Below are positions 14,501-23,487 of a stretch of DNA of 39,652 nt, piece by piece. The DNA comes from a virus, in the IMG/VR virus record IMGVR_UViG_3300050821_007279, positions 1 to 39,652 of that record, one strand, 5' to 3'. Numbering within the stretch: the first letter of the stretch is position 1; each line of letters opens with the position of its first letter. Position numbers and translations under genes: made by a program. The notes under the pieces were generated by a model. The model did no database searches. It was not told where the DNA came from and saw nothing but the letters and a program-made list of their open reading frames with translations.

Positions 14501-16980
14501 CCGATAGGATTACTTGAAGTTAATGAAGAATTATTCCCATTAATAAATACCCAGGGTTTTAAATTTAAAGTAACAGGTGTAAATATTCCATAGCATTGCA
14601 TAAAATATATGTTACTACTCGATGCAGTAGTTATCTGTGACAATGCAAACTCTATAGTTAAATATGGCTTTAATATACTTCCATTACCTACTGCGTCAAC
14701 TCCCCCATTTGAATTAACATACACAGTATTAAAAGGATTAGTCGCAGGAGAAATTATCCCTAACTTTGCATCAATACCAGCTAAATGCGCATGTACTGAG
14801 GTTGGAAGATCGGGAGCTACTGCAACCGGAGTATAATTTACTGGGCTGTAGTTTGCGCTCAATCCATTGGAAATGCTTGTAAGGTTTATTACTCCACCAC
14901 CACTTACTGTCGGTACTTTATATGAAACTGCATCTATATTAACAGCCGCATTAACATTGTTAATTGTTAATGAGCCAGCTATCCTGCTTGAGTAGAAATG
15001 TATAGTTGATAATATACCGCCACTCGTAGCACCAGTAATTGTTACATTTGCACCAATACGGTTTGCAAGCAAATAAGCTGTAGCAGTTGCAACGATAGGA
15101 TTGAACTGCCCCATTAAGAACGAGCCAGATAAAATATTACTATTTAAATACGCTATACTGTTTTCTACTACATAACTAAATAATAAACAATTTGAGCAAT
15201 ATGAAGTTGGTACAGTATTAGTACTACCATAAACACTAATTGATCTACCAAGAGAATTAATATTTGAGAAAATAATTGTATGCGTAGCGACATTGGTCTC
15301 AGATGAGAAATCTAAAACAATGTCAAAAGTATTAAAACTAAAATTAGAAAATACAACCATACCAGCAGAAGTTGTTGACCAAGAAGCATCAAGTGCCATC
15401 AGACCACTTAACTGCCAAATTACATTTTCAGAAGATGCTGTAACATTAATAAATGGCTTAAGCGTAACTGAACCGCTTTCAATTATAGTTCCACCTATCA
15501 TTACGATAGTAAATGGATTATTTGAAGTTGCTGTAGTAATTACTGTTTCTGCATGAGCAACAGTTGCATATGGTTTTTCTATAGAACCGTTTCCTGAAAC
15601 ATCATTACCAGTATTTGAAACATAAATATAGTTATTTGAAGATGTAATTGAAGTAAGGGCGTTATCAATACCATGTAAATGTGCTTGTACTGATGATGTT
15701 GACGTAGGTGGGGTTGCAACCGGAGTGTAATTTACTGGCGTATAATTTGCTAATAATCCATTTGAAATACTAACAATATTAGAAGTAGCACTGTTTAATA
15801 ATATTGGTGATACATAACTAGAAGCGTCTTGTAATAATAGTACCGTTAAACCATCACCAGTCAATCCACCAGTTGAAAACCTTGTTCCATAAAATGTTGC
15901 TGTAGTTGAGGGACCAGAATTTTGGCCTGCAATGATTGTTGTTCCCAATGTACAACCAACACTATACAAAGTATTTGGTGCAAGGTTTGCGTCAAGTTTT
16001 GCAGAATTTGCTTTGAGTGTAACAACTTGTGAAGAATCTAGTTGAACAAAGCAATTGCTGTAATTCATCGAAATCAATACGCAATCAGAAATAAAGAAAT
16101 TAGGATTATTGTTTGCGCTGCCTTTACATACTAGCCCACTACTTCCAAATACGTTGTTTATATAAATTATTGGAGAATCGACGTTAGTAAATGCACTAAA
16201 ATCCATAAAAATAGGATTGCTGTTCCAAGTAAAATTACTTAATGTCATTGTTGCACCTGTGGTCGTTCCCCAAGATGCATCTAATGAAGTTGATGCTAAA
16301 TGCCAAATAACACTTTCTGATAATCCAACGATTGAAACAAATGGTTTAAATGCTAACGACAATGTTTCTGTAATTGTTCCACCAAGTAAACAAATATTAA
16401 ATGGTGTAGTAATAGTGTTTGTCGTTATCGTAGACATCGCCTTAACGACAGTTTTATATGGTGCATTTATACTTCCATTTCCAGTGCTGTCATTTCCATC
16501 TCCGGAAACATAAACAGCATATTTAGAATGGCTCGTTGCTGATGCAACAGTTTTCCAAGTACCATCACCTGCCCAAAATGTATTTGATACAGCATTTATT
16601 CCACTGTTTAGACTTCCTGTGCTGACTTGCACTAAAGCGGGCAAAGCACTGGAACCTTCAACTTTATTTCCAACAGCAGGATAAACAGCAATTTGGTTTT
16701 GTAGTCCTGGCAATACAGTGCCGCTAGTAACGCCACCGAGTAAAATTAATGACGAAAAAGTATTATCAGTAAATTCATATAGTGCGTTGCCATCTATTGC
16801 AGCAACTAATACCGTATCTGAAATAAACCATCCCCATACGCCACGGTTCAATTCATTAATGACTGGCATTTGGTTGAGTATATAATCGGGTGTTGCAACG
16901 GTCGCCAATGTGTCTGTGGTGCTTATTCTTACCAGACTGACATTATTAGGGGTGTCTCTTGATATACTGATAATTGGCAT
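11563..16980 (-). CDS. Giant modular beta-helix tail fibre/spike protein
   Basis: 1805 residues. A ~150-residue N-terminal part (LVRISTTDTLATVATPDYI...) resembles the start of the 35858-36436 product and may attach to the virion. Five modules follow, starting near residues 160, 460, 765, 1080 and 1390. Each opens with YVS(N)-x-G-x-D-x-x-GNGS-x-x-KPY-x-T and continues as parallel-beta-helix-like repeats. Adjacent modules are joined by a linker such as NYTPVNYTPVA...VHAHL-GID. A ~100-residue C-terminal domain ends GFIGARRVR. Spikes of this fold bind or cut surface polysaccharide; no catalytic residues were identified. It is the last gene of the late operon, with an SD hairpin before its start. 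Confidence 0.8.
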   Translation of the reverse strand: MPIISISRDTPNNVSLVRISTTDTLATVATPDYILNQMPVINELNRGVWGWFISDTVLVAAIDGNALYEFTDNTFSSLILLGGVTSGTVLPGLQNQIAVYPAVGNKVEGSSALPALVQVSTGSLNSGINAVSNTFWAGDGTWKTVASATSHSKYAVYVSGDGNDSTGNGSINAPYKTVVKAMSTITTNTITTPFNICLLGGTITETLSLAFKPFVSIVGLSESVIWHLASTSLDASWGTTTGATMTLSNFTWNSNPIFMDFSAFTNVDSPIIYINNVFGSSGLVCKGSANNNPNFFISDCVLISMNYSNCFVQLDSSQVVTLKANSAKLDANLAPNTLYSVGCTLGTTIIAGQNSGPSTTATFYGTRFSTGGLTGDGLTVLLLQDASSYVSPILLNSATSNIVSISNGLLANYTPVNYTPVATPPTSTSSVQAHLHGIDNALTSITSSNNYIYVSNTGNDVSGNGSIEKPYATVAHAETVITTATSNNPFTIVMIGGTIIESGSVTLKPFINVTASSENVIWQLSGLMALDASWSTTSAGMVVFSNFSFNTFDIVLDFSSETNVATHTIIFSNINSLGRSISVYGSTNTVPTSYCSNCLLFSYVVENSIAYLNSNILSGSFLMGQFNPIVATATAYLLANRIGANVTITGATSGGILSTIHFYSSRIAGSLTINNVNAAVNIDAVSYKVPTVSGGGVINLTSISNGLSANYSPVNYTPVAVAPDLPTSVHAHLAGIDAKLGIISPATNPFNTVYVNSNGGVDAVGNGSILKPYLTIEFALSQITTASSSNIYFMQCYGIFTPVTLNLKPWVFINGNNSSLTSSNPIGKDVAWSTTAGTVYFSNFQLNANITMDLSANTAPTIIYLEKLINPLTTPTFTFTGVTQLNIVGCENSVGSKIALSITNCSCNIQNCSLGAVSFTYSIHISPVYYLYLIGNSFLSGSSSSLSLTTSSTAGVFAAASGNIFQGTALTITAPTGAPTFSCNNATGFNSITLSGANSTFIPDMLSVTPTFSGGASATNISYASLAASITAGFTPVNYTPATPQVKSHLQAIDAVLGGGITTPGQLVYVSNTGSDSTGNGSFNKPYQTIAFAMNSITSPSVTNIYTMVLLSNLYNETVQIQLKENVNIFAYSPNTRVTTTLTTIVNTSSWAGTTPRACYSNIYFRNDVTADFSTLLSTPGSGTQVTFNNCQFFGVFSVRGNGFVVNNAAILFNCLFYNTSFIDCTDLYSSTGCLFNKPQSFGTISTSVTLHALKYGDCHPSTFGGGIVVSGAAGSQQQIVLSGCNTTSLTINGSNALIDTDSVSYVVPTGAGASTATINLRTVSNALNANYTPVNYTPVATAPDLTTSVHANLRGIDNKLGVISPATNPFTMVYVCSNGGVDAVGNGSILKPYLTITFALTQITDNTATKRYVVSCQGSFTDTVSMKPWVLIEGNGSIITNGTTFNLDSSFVSTTNGLCYINNFIVASGVASSAITWNFASTNVTPRVYIGNLKLATQGNWNITGPSNGTINGIIENVRSLTISNVASNIFGTIQNFAGSITNCYFAGTVNFNTTSGSGTHTVFLNGSSFFGCALTFSTSGSSGVLNVYGSGNNYSGSTLSVTGTSGGGSTLFNSTGCDGFTAISVNLTNVTFSPDLLSVVPTFSGGATMATNVVFQSLSHSIKGTTTNDNAPVGNIQEYISSSVLVGSAVSLTTVTPANVTSISLTAGDWMISGTVFFQAGGSTVTNVLEGGISTTSATLPTAGSENNLAFGVGASGVTSYSVGVGSTRLSLSGTTTVFLVAEAIFSVSTMTAYGFIGARRVR

Positions 16981-16998
16981 ATTTTCATCCTTGAAAAT
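16981..16998 (-). promoter_or_regulatory. SD-in-loop hairpin before the giant fibre gene
   Basis: ATTTTCA-AGGA-TGAAAAT: 7-bp stem, loop AGGA, directly abutting ATG 16980. The same hairpin, base for base, precedes the plus-strand gene at 28262. Confidence 0.85.
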
Positions 16999-17025
16999 AA
17001 GTGTTTAATTTACTTTAACTTCATC

Positions 17026-17259
17026 CTACGTTAATTGTACCCATGTTATACCGTTCCAAAATTCCATCCTACTTATGCTTGAATTATAACCAAGTGTTCC
17101 AGGATTAGGTGTTAAAGGACGACCAGCAGTATTCCACGACAGAGGAAAAGAAATTTGTATATTTGCACCGCCCGATGGAGACGTAACACCCACTAGACTA
17201 TTGGTTGGATTGGATAAACTTGCCTGCGCAAATTCACTAAATTTCACAACATTGACCAT
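17026..17259 (-). CDS. Small fibre-associated/structural protein
   Basis: A 77-residue protein of the type MVNVVKFSEFAQASLSNPTNSLVGVTSPSGG...LGYNSSISRMEFWNGITWVQL. The ending 'GYN...MEFWNG-x-xW-x-x-L' is the common short motif by which phage fibre and capsid-decoration proteins display a surface strand. It lies between two fibre genes in the late operon and is preceded by an SD hairpin. It is probably a virion component; exact role unknown. Confidence 0.6.
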   Translation of the reverse strand: MVNVVKFSEFAQASLSNPTNSLVGVTSPSGGANIQISFPLSWNTAGRPLTPNPGTLGYNSSISRMEFWNGITWVQLT

Positions 17260-17260
17260 G

Positions 17261-17276
17261 ACTGCGTCCTTGCAGT
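17261..17276 (-). promoter_or_regulatory. SD-in-loop hairpin before gene 17026-17259
   Basis: ACTGC-AAGGAC-GCAGT: perfect 5-bp stem with AAGGAC as loop, one base before ATG 17259. The stem sequence is unrelated to the other members. Confidence 0.75.
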
Positions 17277-17279
17277 TAT

Positions 17280-17618
17280 TTAAGTAGATTGTACTAGCAA
17301 TAATGATACACCAACCTGCGGCGTTCCTGTACTGATAAAACTTAAAGTATCGCCGCCTTTGACGTATCTTGCCATGCCAGGATATACACGTTCTTGATTG
17401 TTAGTCGTGACCGCACTTCCTGATATCGGTGCGACTGCTACACCATTTAATCTCACCCAAACATCTGCCGTTGTACTTGCTGAAAATTCAGCACGATATA
17501 GCATCGTAGGCGTACCTGGAATTGTCCAAGGAAGTGCAGTAGATGCAATGACTAATGCCTGCAATCCAGTATCAGAAAAAGGTTTAGCGTGGTCGAAACT
17601 ATTGCTATATGGGGTCAT
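17280..17618 (-). CDS. Putative virion/fibre accessory protein
   Basis: A 112-residue beta-rich protein (MTPYSNSFDHAKPFSDTG...VRLNGVAVAPISGSAV...YVKGGDTLSFISTGTPQVGVSLLLVQST). Alternating hydrophobic strands and no cysteines fit a jelly-roll-like decoration or fibre head domain. A weak hairpin TAAA-AGGAC-TTTA (17621-17633) exposes its SD. Family not recognised. Confidence 0.55.
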   Translation of the reverse strand: MTPYSNSFDHAKPFSDTGLQALVIASTALPWTIPGTPTMLYRAEFSASTTADVWVRLNGVAVAPISGSAVTTNNQERVYPGMARYVKGGDTLSFISTGTPQVGVSLLLVQST

Positions 17619-17630
17619 GATAAAGTCCTT

Positions 17631-19766
17631 TTAAAATATACCTAAAAGTGAGTTTGCTGTCCATTGTGCTCCAGTTATAACATCTGTTATTGGAGATCCT
17701 GATACGCTCACAATAGGGATTCCTGTGGATTGAGTGCTAAGATAACTTGGATCTGAATTTGCTACTACATCATTATTTGGAGGATTTGTTATTCTAGCAG
17801 TAACAGCATTAATAGTTCCTGTTTTTGCTGCATACCAAACAACTAAAGGAGTTCTTATTTTTTCAACTTTAAAAGGTCTATCTAGTCCATAAACAGATAG
17901 TAAACCTTGATCATAGACAGTTGATGCTCCTATATATGTTGTAGCACCTGGAAATACAGAAACATCATAACTTTTTTCATAATAGGCTTGGCACTTTCTT
18001 AAACTAGAATCAAACGTTTCTACTGATGCATCAATTGCAAAATCATTGGGAACAAGAGATACACGATCAAATATTACTGAGTCAAGATTTCCAAGAACAT
18101 TATTAAGCGGAGAATTAATATAAATTACTATACCAAGATAAAGTGGTACGACTGTACTTGTTGCAATTGGCAATTGAAATTGATCATATGCCATTGCAGG
18201 AAATTGATTTGTATTAAGTAATGTAGATGCATTGATCAATGTATAATTAGGGTCATTTATTGCGGCAATACCAGGCGCAATAGAAGCGGGAACAGCGTTC
18301 CATCCTGAAGCAAATAGTAAATCACCTGTAGCAATATCCCACCCTGTAATTGGTTCAGACGCACTAAGTACAGGTATAGGAGTATCTCTCCATATTAATC
18401 GCATTTTTAATTTAGGAGCTGCAATAGCACCAGACGTATGTAACAAAACTGCTCTTACTAAGCATGACAATTTTTGACCCCAATAAGGTTTCATTGTACT
18501 TACATCTATATATTGAATAATTGCAAATCTATTAGCATTCACCCCATTGACGGTCGTTAATTGAAGTCCGTAATTATATAATTGAGACGCTTGTCTAACG
18601 ACGAACGCACCTGCTGTTTCTTGGTGCAATATTGTTTGATCAGCTATGTATTGAGTTTGGTTAGGGACTGGTGTATTACTTAAATTAACTTTATCTGTAA
18701 ACTGATATGGATTTAAGCCAAATGTCCATCCAGCTAATAGACTTTCTTTAGGCTGCATTACCAATGAATTTCTATACACATTAAATTCATGGTCTACTGT
18801 GCGTTCGTAAGTCTGCTGTCTATAAATAGGTGCAGCAGAAGGCAATGGGCTACTTAATAATGGTGTTGTTTGTCCAACAACTTGAATATTAGTAAAATCA
18901 AGTATAGAACCAGGAAAGATAGTAAATTGAATTTCTACATACCCCAATGGAGCTGAATCTTGGTTATTTGCGGTATTAATATTTATTGCATTTGCATATT
19001 CATTAAAATTACCAATCGCAATAGGTGCATTAAAAATAATTTGTCCTGATGTTGTTGGATTTGATGGTACATATGAAACAGTCAACGGTTGAGGACTATT
19101 ATAAGCTTGTGCAGTAAATGATAATGCAACCGCACCTTGTTCGAATATAAATGGATTATTAGAAAACCTTTGTATTAACTTAATAGAAGTAAAACCAGTA
19201 CCTCCACTTGTATCGATATGTAAGTAATAATTTGGGTCACCCACAGTAGGTGGTTGTGGTATACCTGGAAATGCAATTTGAGATAATGTAATTGAGCCAG
19301 AACCTTGCAAATCGATACGCCAACCTGGTGCAATTGGTATTGAAAAATTCCCAGGAGAAGTTTGTGTGTAAGTAAATGGTGATACAAAATAAACATCAGA
19401 AAACGTAGGATTTGTAATCATATTTTCTGCATCTAAAAAAGGAGTATTGTTTGGTGTTACTCCTCCTTCTCCACCAGGTACGAAATTCTCTATCAACCAT
19501 ATCAATGGGTCAGAACTCGTATTGCCATGGCGTATTTCAATCCTATAAACCAATGTCGGGTCAAAATATAAATTATTAGGCAATGTTCCAGATGGTTGGA
19601 ACTCTAATATATAAGGCCACGCAGATATACCATTCGGGTCTTGAAACGGTGCCTGAGGTGCATATGGCAAATCATTCGTCAGGAAGAACGCATAATATTC
19701 ATCATTCAACGATAGACCAGTCAGGTCTGGTAACCACCAAATCGGGTTTGCTGCTCTTACTAACAT
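17631..19766 (-). CDS. Large tail/fibre structural protein
   Basis: 711 residues. The N-terminus (MLVRAANPIWWLPDLTGLSLNDEYYAFFLTNDLPYAPQ) is a compact module. A putative carbohydrate-binding-like jelly-roll follows (about residues 115-310: ENMITNPTFSD...GWRIDLQGSG...). The second half begins near YERTVDHEFNVYRN and includes ESLLAGWTFGLNPYQF and SLRKCQAYYEKSYD, motifs that I associate with phage tail-fibre proteins. It probably forms the body of the adsorption apparatus upstream of the giant fibre. An SD hairpin precedes it. Confidence 0.65.
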   Translation of the reverse strand: MLVRAANPIWWLPDLTGLSLNDEYYAFFLTNDLPYAPQAPFQDPNGISAWPYILEFQPSGTLPNNLYFDPTLVYRIEIRHGNTSSDPLIWLIENFVPGGEGGVTPNNTPFLDAENMITNPTFSDVYFVSPFTYTQTSPGNFSIPIAPGWRIDLQGSGSITLSQIAFPGIPQPPTVGDPNYYLHIDTSGGTGFTSIKLIQRFSNNPFIFEQGAVALSFTAQAYNSPQPLTVSYVPSNPTTSGQIIFNAPIAIGNFNEYANAININTANNQDSAPLGYVEIQFTIFPGSILDFTNIQVVGQTTPLLSSPLPSAAPIYRQQTYERTVDHEFNVYRNSLVMQPKESLLAGWTFGLNPYQFTDKVNLSNTPVPNQTQYIADQTILHQETAGAFVVRQASQLYNYGLQLTTVNGVNANRFAIIQYIDVSTMKPYWGQKLSCLVRAVLLHTSGAIAAPKLKMRLIWRDTPIPVLSASEPITGWDIATGDLLFASGWNAVPASIAPGIAAINDPNYTLINASTLLNTNQFPAMAYDQFQLPIATSTVVPLYLGIVIYINSPLNNVLGNLDSVIFDRVSLVPNDFAIDASVETFDSSLRKCQAYYEKSYDVSVFPGATTYIGASTVYDQGLLSVYGLDRPFKVEKIRTPLVVWYAAKTGTINAVTARITNPPNNDVVANSDPSYLSTQSTGIPIVSVSGSPITDVITGAQWTANSLLGIF

Positions 19767-19767
19767 G

Positions 19768-19787
19768 TTTAATCATCCTTGATTAAA
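19768..19787 (-). promoter_or_regulatory. SD-in-loop hairpin before gene 17631-19766
   Basis: TTTAATCA-AGGA-TGATTAAA: perfect 8-bp stem, loop AGGA, one base before ATG 19766. Confidence 0.85.
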
Positions 19788-19788
19788 G

Positions 19789-21183
19789 TTACTTATTTAA
19801 TAATTGTTTCAATATATCGTATGCACCATATGAAGCCGCACTAATACCAACTGGTACTCCAAAATTCTTTAAAGTATTTATTTGAGATTTTTTATTTTTT
19901 GACTTTTTTAACATTTCTTCCAATTCTGGATGAATTTCTTTAAATTTTGAAAATGGTTTTGATATTTCAGAAAATACTTTTTCTGGATTTTTTGGTATAA
20001 GTCTTTTATTCTGATCAACCATTTTTGATATTGCTCTAGTAGCAGGAGTTGCAGTTTTAGTGGCTGTATTGTGATATGTTTTTATATAATCTTTATAATC
20101 TGCTCTAGCTTCTTGTAATTTATCAGCTAAATCATTACGACCTACATTTTTAAAATGTTCATGTATCGCATCATTAATTTTCTCTCTTAATGATAACATT
20201 TCAATTCCTTTATATCTTTCAGCTTGTAATTTTGATGACGTATGAGAAACTCCAAAATTTCCTAAATCTGATTGCAAACTTCTTAAAGATTCATAATCTC
20301 CTGTTTTTGCTTTATCTAATAATTTATTAAACGCATCAGATTTTGGTAAATAGTTTTCATCTTCAATAGTTTTTACTATTTTATCTGCATCAGGAATTTT
20401 ATCTATTCCACTTTCATAAGCTTCATTTTGTATAGAAGAAAATTTATTTTCTGATGCCTCTTTTCTTAAATCATGTTTAGACTGTATTTCGGAAATTGGT
20501 TTTTCAAAATCTATTTTATTAAATACTGCTGGTCTTTCAATCTTTGATAATGATTTTCCTAAACCCTTAGCTAAAGACATACCTGGTTTTATTCCACCAA
20601 TAATATTAGAGCCAACAGGTAATGCTTCTCTAAATAATTCCTCTCCTTTCTCTCCAGTCAATCCAACAGTATCACCTATTGCTTTTGACATGTCTGGAGT
20701 ATTAAAATATTTTGTTAGTTTATTTAATTCTTTAGGTAATAATCCTACTTTTTCAGCATAATTTATTGCATTACCAGGTATATTTAATAAACTATATGCT
20801 AAATCTGGTATTCCTGCTGATGCTGCTCTAGCAGCATGAGAGGAATCTTTTTTTCCTAATTCATATGATTCTTTCCATTTCTGGGGCAAATTACTTACCC
20901 AATTTCCTGCTTTATAAACTTGGTTTTTTAAATCTTCTGCTACTTGCGGAATTGCTTTTATTTGCTGTCTAGGATTCATAGGATTTTCAGACAACATTTC
21001 AAGTAAATCATGAGGATTAAAAATACTTCTTTCTCGTGGTTTTTCAACATTAGAATTTTCTTCTTGTTGTTCATTTGAATTTAATCTTTTTAATAATTCT
21101 GGGTCGGTAACGTGTCTACCTTCAGACTCTTCTTCTGAGGAATTTAATCTCTTTAATAATTCTGGGTCAGTTACTCTCTGCAT
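19789..21183 (-). CDS. Ejection (DNA-injection) protein, gp16-position
   Basis: A 464-residue protein in the position of P22 gp16. The N-terminus carries two copies of VTDPELLKRLNS (residues about 4 and 25), a short motif seen at the start of many internal virion proteins. A mostly helical body follows, ending in a small Gly/Ala-containing hydrophobic segment (FGVPVGISAASYGAYDILKQLL). Such proteins are packaged in the head and help form the DNA channel across the envelope. Its ATG overlaps the stop of the preceding gene (TAATG), so it is translationally coupled. Confidence 0.65.
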   Translation of the reverse strand: MQRVTDPELLKRLNSSEEESEGRHVTDPELLKRLNSNEQQEENSNVEKPRERSIFNPHDLLEMLSENPMNPRQQIKAIPQVAEDLKNQVYKAGNWVSNLPQKWKESYELGKKDSSHAARAASAGIPDLAYSLLNIPGNAINYAEKVGLLPKELNKLTKYFNTPDMSKAIGDTVGLTGEKGEELFREALPVGSNIIGGIKPGMSLAKGLGKSLSKIERPAVFNKIDFEKPISEIQSKHDLRKEASENKFSSIQNEAYESGIDKIPDADKIVKTIEDENYLPKSDAFNKLLDKAKTGDYESLRSLQSDLGNFGVSHTSSKLQAERYKGIEMLSLREKINDAIHEHFKNVGRNDLADKLQEARADYKDYIKTYHNTATKTATPATRAISKMVDQNKRLIPKNPEKVFSEISKPFSKFKEIHPELEEMLKKSKNKKSQINTLKNFGVPVGISAASYGAYDILKQLLNK

Positions 21184-22793
21184 TAGTATTCCCAGTCTCC
21201 ATTTGCATTTTTAGTATAGGTAATACCATCAATTGTTTTTGAAGTTTTACCTTGAGTATTTTCATTCATTCCAGATTTATTGGAACTAGATGCACTAGCA
21301 ACACCAGTTGAAACAGACAATCTTGCTTTTAATCCTTCCTCTAAAGCATCAGTAAATGCTTTCTGTGCTTCTGCTCTTGCTGTTGAAGATAATCTTGGCC
21401 AAAATGCTTTTATTCTTTGCATACCTGATTTAATTAATTCATGAGTATTTGTAACGCCAGAACGTGAACCAGCTTGATTAGTTTGTAATTGTGCAATTTC
21501 AAATTGTATCTGTTGACCTGCTATAAATTTTCCTAATCTTTTTTGTGATGCTTCATCAGTTTTAAAAGTATCTAAAAATTGCTCAGGCGACATATTCGCA
21601 TAAGTTGTTGCATATGGTTCATTATATTTTATTGCCAGAGGACTTAAAACGTTTATTTCTGCTGATGCCTGTTTAGCCCTAACAAGAGGAACTATTACAC
21701 CAGAATATGTTCCTGTTTTTGCAAGAGCATTTAATTGATCTAAAGAAGCAGGAGACAAAGGGTTTAATTTTTTTCCTTTATATGTATCTCCACCTGATCT
21801 AAGTATATTAGCAGCATTTCTTATATCTTCAGGAGTTTTTAATTCAGGATTATCACGTGCAACTTCATTTTGATAAGCATTTGCTAATTGTATAGAAGCT
21901 ACTCCACGACCACTTTCTCCTTCTGATACTCTATCTGCATATCTTAAAGATTTTTTATATTCATTACTATCCACACCATATTTCTGTAAAATTTTGTCAG
22001 AATCTTCTAATGCTTTTCCATAACTAGCTGACATAGATGATTCATCTTTATTTAATAATTTCTGCGCTCTTATTTCTCCATTAGGATAAGTATCATAACG
22101 AATACCATTAATATTTGTTGTATCGACTTTTGGTATCTTAAAACCACCATGTTCATAACCAGGAAATTTATTCCAATTATTACGAGAAGAATCTCCTTTT
22201 CTAAAAATAATTTCTTCCCCTGCATCTAACCTTTTTTTCATATTTTTCAGATTGTCCATAGGAGATAATTGTTGAGGTTGTCCTAATTGGTTTGAAGGAT
22301 TTCTTCTATTCATTAATTCAATAAAATTATTTCTATCACGAAGTTGATCTTCTTTAGCAGCCCTGTTTGGACTATTTACTCTATTCATTAACTCCATAAA
22401 ATTATCTTTATCTCTTTGCTGATAATTTTGTTGTGAAGGATTCATTCCACCTAATTGTTGATTACCCATAGTGGATGGAACGCCTTGTTGTCCTGTATTT
22501 CCTTTTCCAACACCAAATAGTTCATTGAAAATTCTTTGTTCTCTAGCGTCTTTTTCAGCAGCACGTTGCTTCTCTTGTCGTTGTATATCAACTAATGCTT
22601 GATGATATTTAGTGGTTTCCGCTAATTCCTTGGCCTGCTGCGCTAACGAACCCTGATGATATCGTCCAGTCTCTGCCAGTTCCTGTTGCTTAATTCTGTT
22701 CTGCATTATATTGTGCAAAATATTACGATAGTCTTGTGAAGCACCGACAAGTTGTTCACCAGGATCTCCAGGTAAAGGTATATTTAATGGCAC
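21183..22793 (-). CDS. Ejection (DNA-injection) protein, gp20-position
   Basis: A 536-residue protein, start GTG 22793 with AAGGAG upstream. It is highly helical, with a Gln/Arg-rich coiled N-terminal third (residues 15-75) and a repeated FMELMNRVNSPNRAAKEDQLRDRNNFIELMNRRNPSN segment. The centre (about 290-420) has an ordered helical domain. By order it matches P22 gp20, an ejection protein released into the host periplasm. No enzymatic motif such as transglycosylase Glu was recognised. It overlaps the next gene by one base. Confidence 0.6.
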   Translation of the reverse strand: MPLNIPLPGDPGEQLVGASQDYRNILHNIMQNRIKQQELAETGRYHQGSLAQQAKELAETTKYHQALVDIQRQEKQRAAEKDAREQRIFNELFGVGKGNTGQQGVPSTMGNQQLGGMNPSQQNYQQRDKDNFMELMNRVNSPNRAAKEDQLRDRNNFIELMNRRNPSNQLGQPQQLSPMDNLKNMKKRLDAGEEIIFRKGDSSRNNWNKFPGYEHGGFKIPKVDTTNINGIRYDTYPNGEIRAQKLLNKDESSMSASYGKALEDSDKILQKYGVDSNEYKKSLRYADRVSEGESGRGVASIQLANAYQNEVARDNPELKTPEDIRNAANILRSGGDTYKGKKLNPLSPASLDQLNALAKTGTYSGVIVPLVRAKQASAEINVLSPLAIKYNEPYATTYANMSPEQFLDTFKTDEASQKRLGKFIAGQQIQFEIAQLQTNQAGSRSGVTNTHELIKSGMQRIKAFWPRLSSTARAEAQKAFTDALEEGLKARLSVSTGVASASSSNKSGMNENTQGKTSKTIDGITYTKNANGDWEY

Positions 22794-22805
22794 AATAAAA
22801 TCTCC

Positions 22806-23477
22806 TTATGATAAGAATCCACCACCACCTCCACCCATTTGACCTCCACCATACATATTCGCACCAGCTCTCAAAAATTGTCCGAAAAGATTACCAGGTG
22901 CTCTTTCTTGTCCGAATGCCATTTGAGCCATTCCCTGTCCATACTGATTCCCTTGACCTAACAAATTACCAGCATAATTCCCAGCCAAATTAGCACCTGT
23001 GTTATACATATTCTGTGAAAGTCCTAATCCTTCCAAATATTGCGCCATCATCATCTTTAGATACTGCTCACGTTCTTTAGAGACGATATCACCAGCACCT
23101 TGCTGTATATTCCCAAGTGCTGCGCTACTGCCATTCAATCCCATAGAACTCGCTGCATCGAGTCCTGCGCCCTTATTCATCTCAAGCATACGTTGAGCAT
23201 AAGGAGATGTTTCATAACTTAATGCAAATCGACCCATTAGTTGTTCTGGGTTCATTAACGATTGGATGCCTTGATTAAGTGTTCCGTATTGGTCTAACCC
23301 GTGTTGATTGTAGGGGTCAATATAGCCTTGAGATTGCCTGCGCGCTTCTTCATATTGTTTACGATATTCTTCTGCTGCTTTTTCATATGCTTCTTCTGGG
23401 TGTAAGAAAGAATGAATAGATTTACCGAATACTGGTTTTCCCAATCCGCCTTCTACAATATCATCTAAAAATCCCAT
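22806..23477 (-). CDS. Ejection protein, gp7-position
   Basis: A 223-residue protein resembling P22 gp7-type and related phage internal proteins: MGFLDDIVEGGLGKPVFGKSI, a tyrosine/glutamine-rich helix (EEYRKQYEEARRQSQGYIDPYNQHG), then Ala/Gly/Met-rich amphipathic segments and a glycine tail (GGGGGGFLS). First of three consecutive ejection-type genes. The preceding gene ends only 10 bases upstream, inside a CCTCA-AGGA-TGAGG palindrome. Confidence 0.7.
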   Translation of the reverse strand: MGFLDDIVEGGLGKPVFGKSIHSFLHPEEAYEKAAEEYRKQYEEARRQSQGYIDPYNQHGLDQYGTLNQGIQSLMNPEQLMGRFALSYETSPYAQRMLEMNKGAGLDAASSMGLNGSSAALGNIQQGAGDIVSKEREQYLKMMMAQYLEGLGLSQNMYNTGANLAGNYAGNLLGQGNQYGQGMAQMAFGQERAPGNLFGQFLRAGANMYGGGQMGGGGGGFLS

Positions 23478-23487
23478 ATTTATGTCC

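Noticed and set aside
11732-16513. Plus-strand ORFs inside the giant fibre gene
   Set aside because: They repeat with the fibre modules, lack ribosome sites and are antisense shadows of the repetitive coding sequence.
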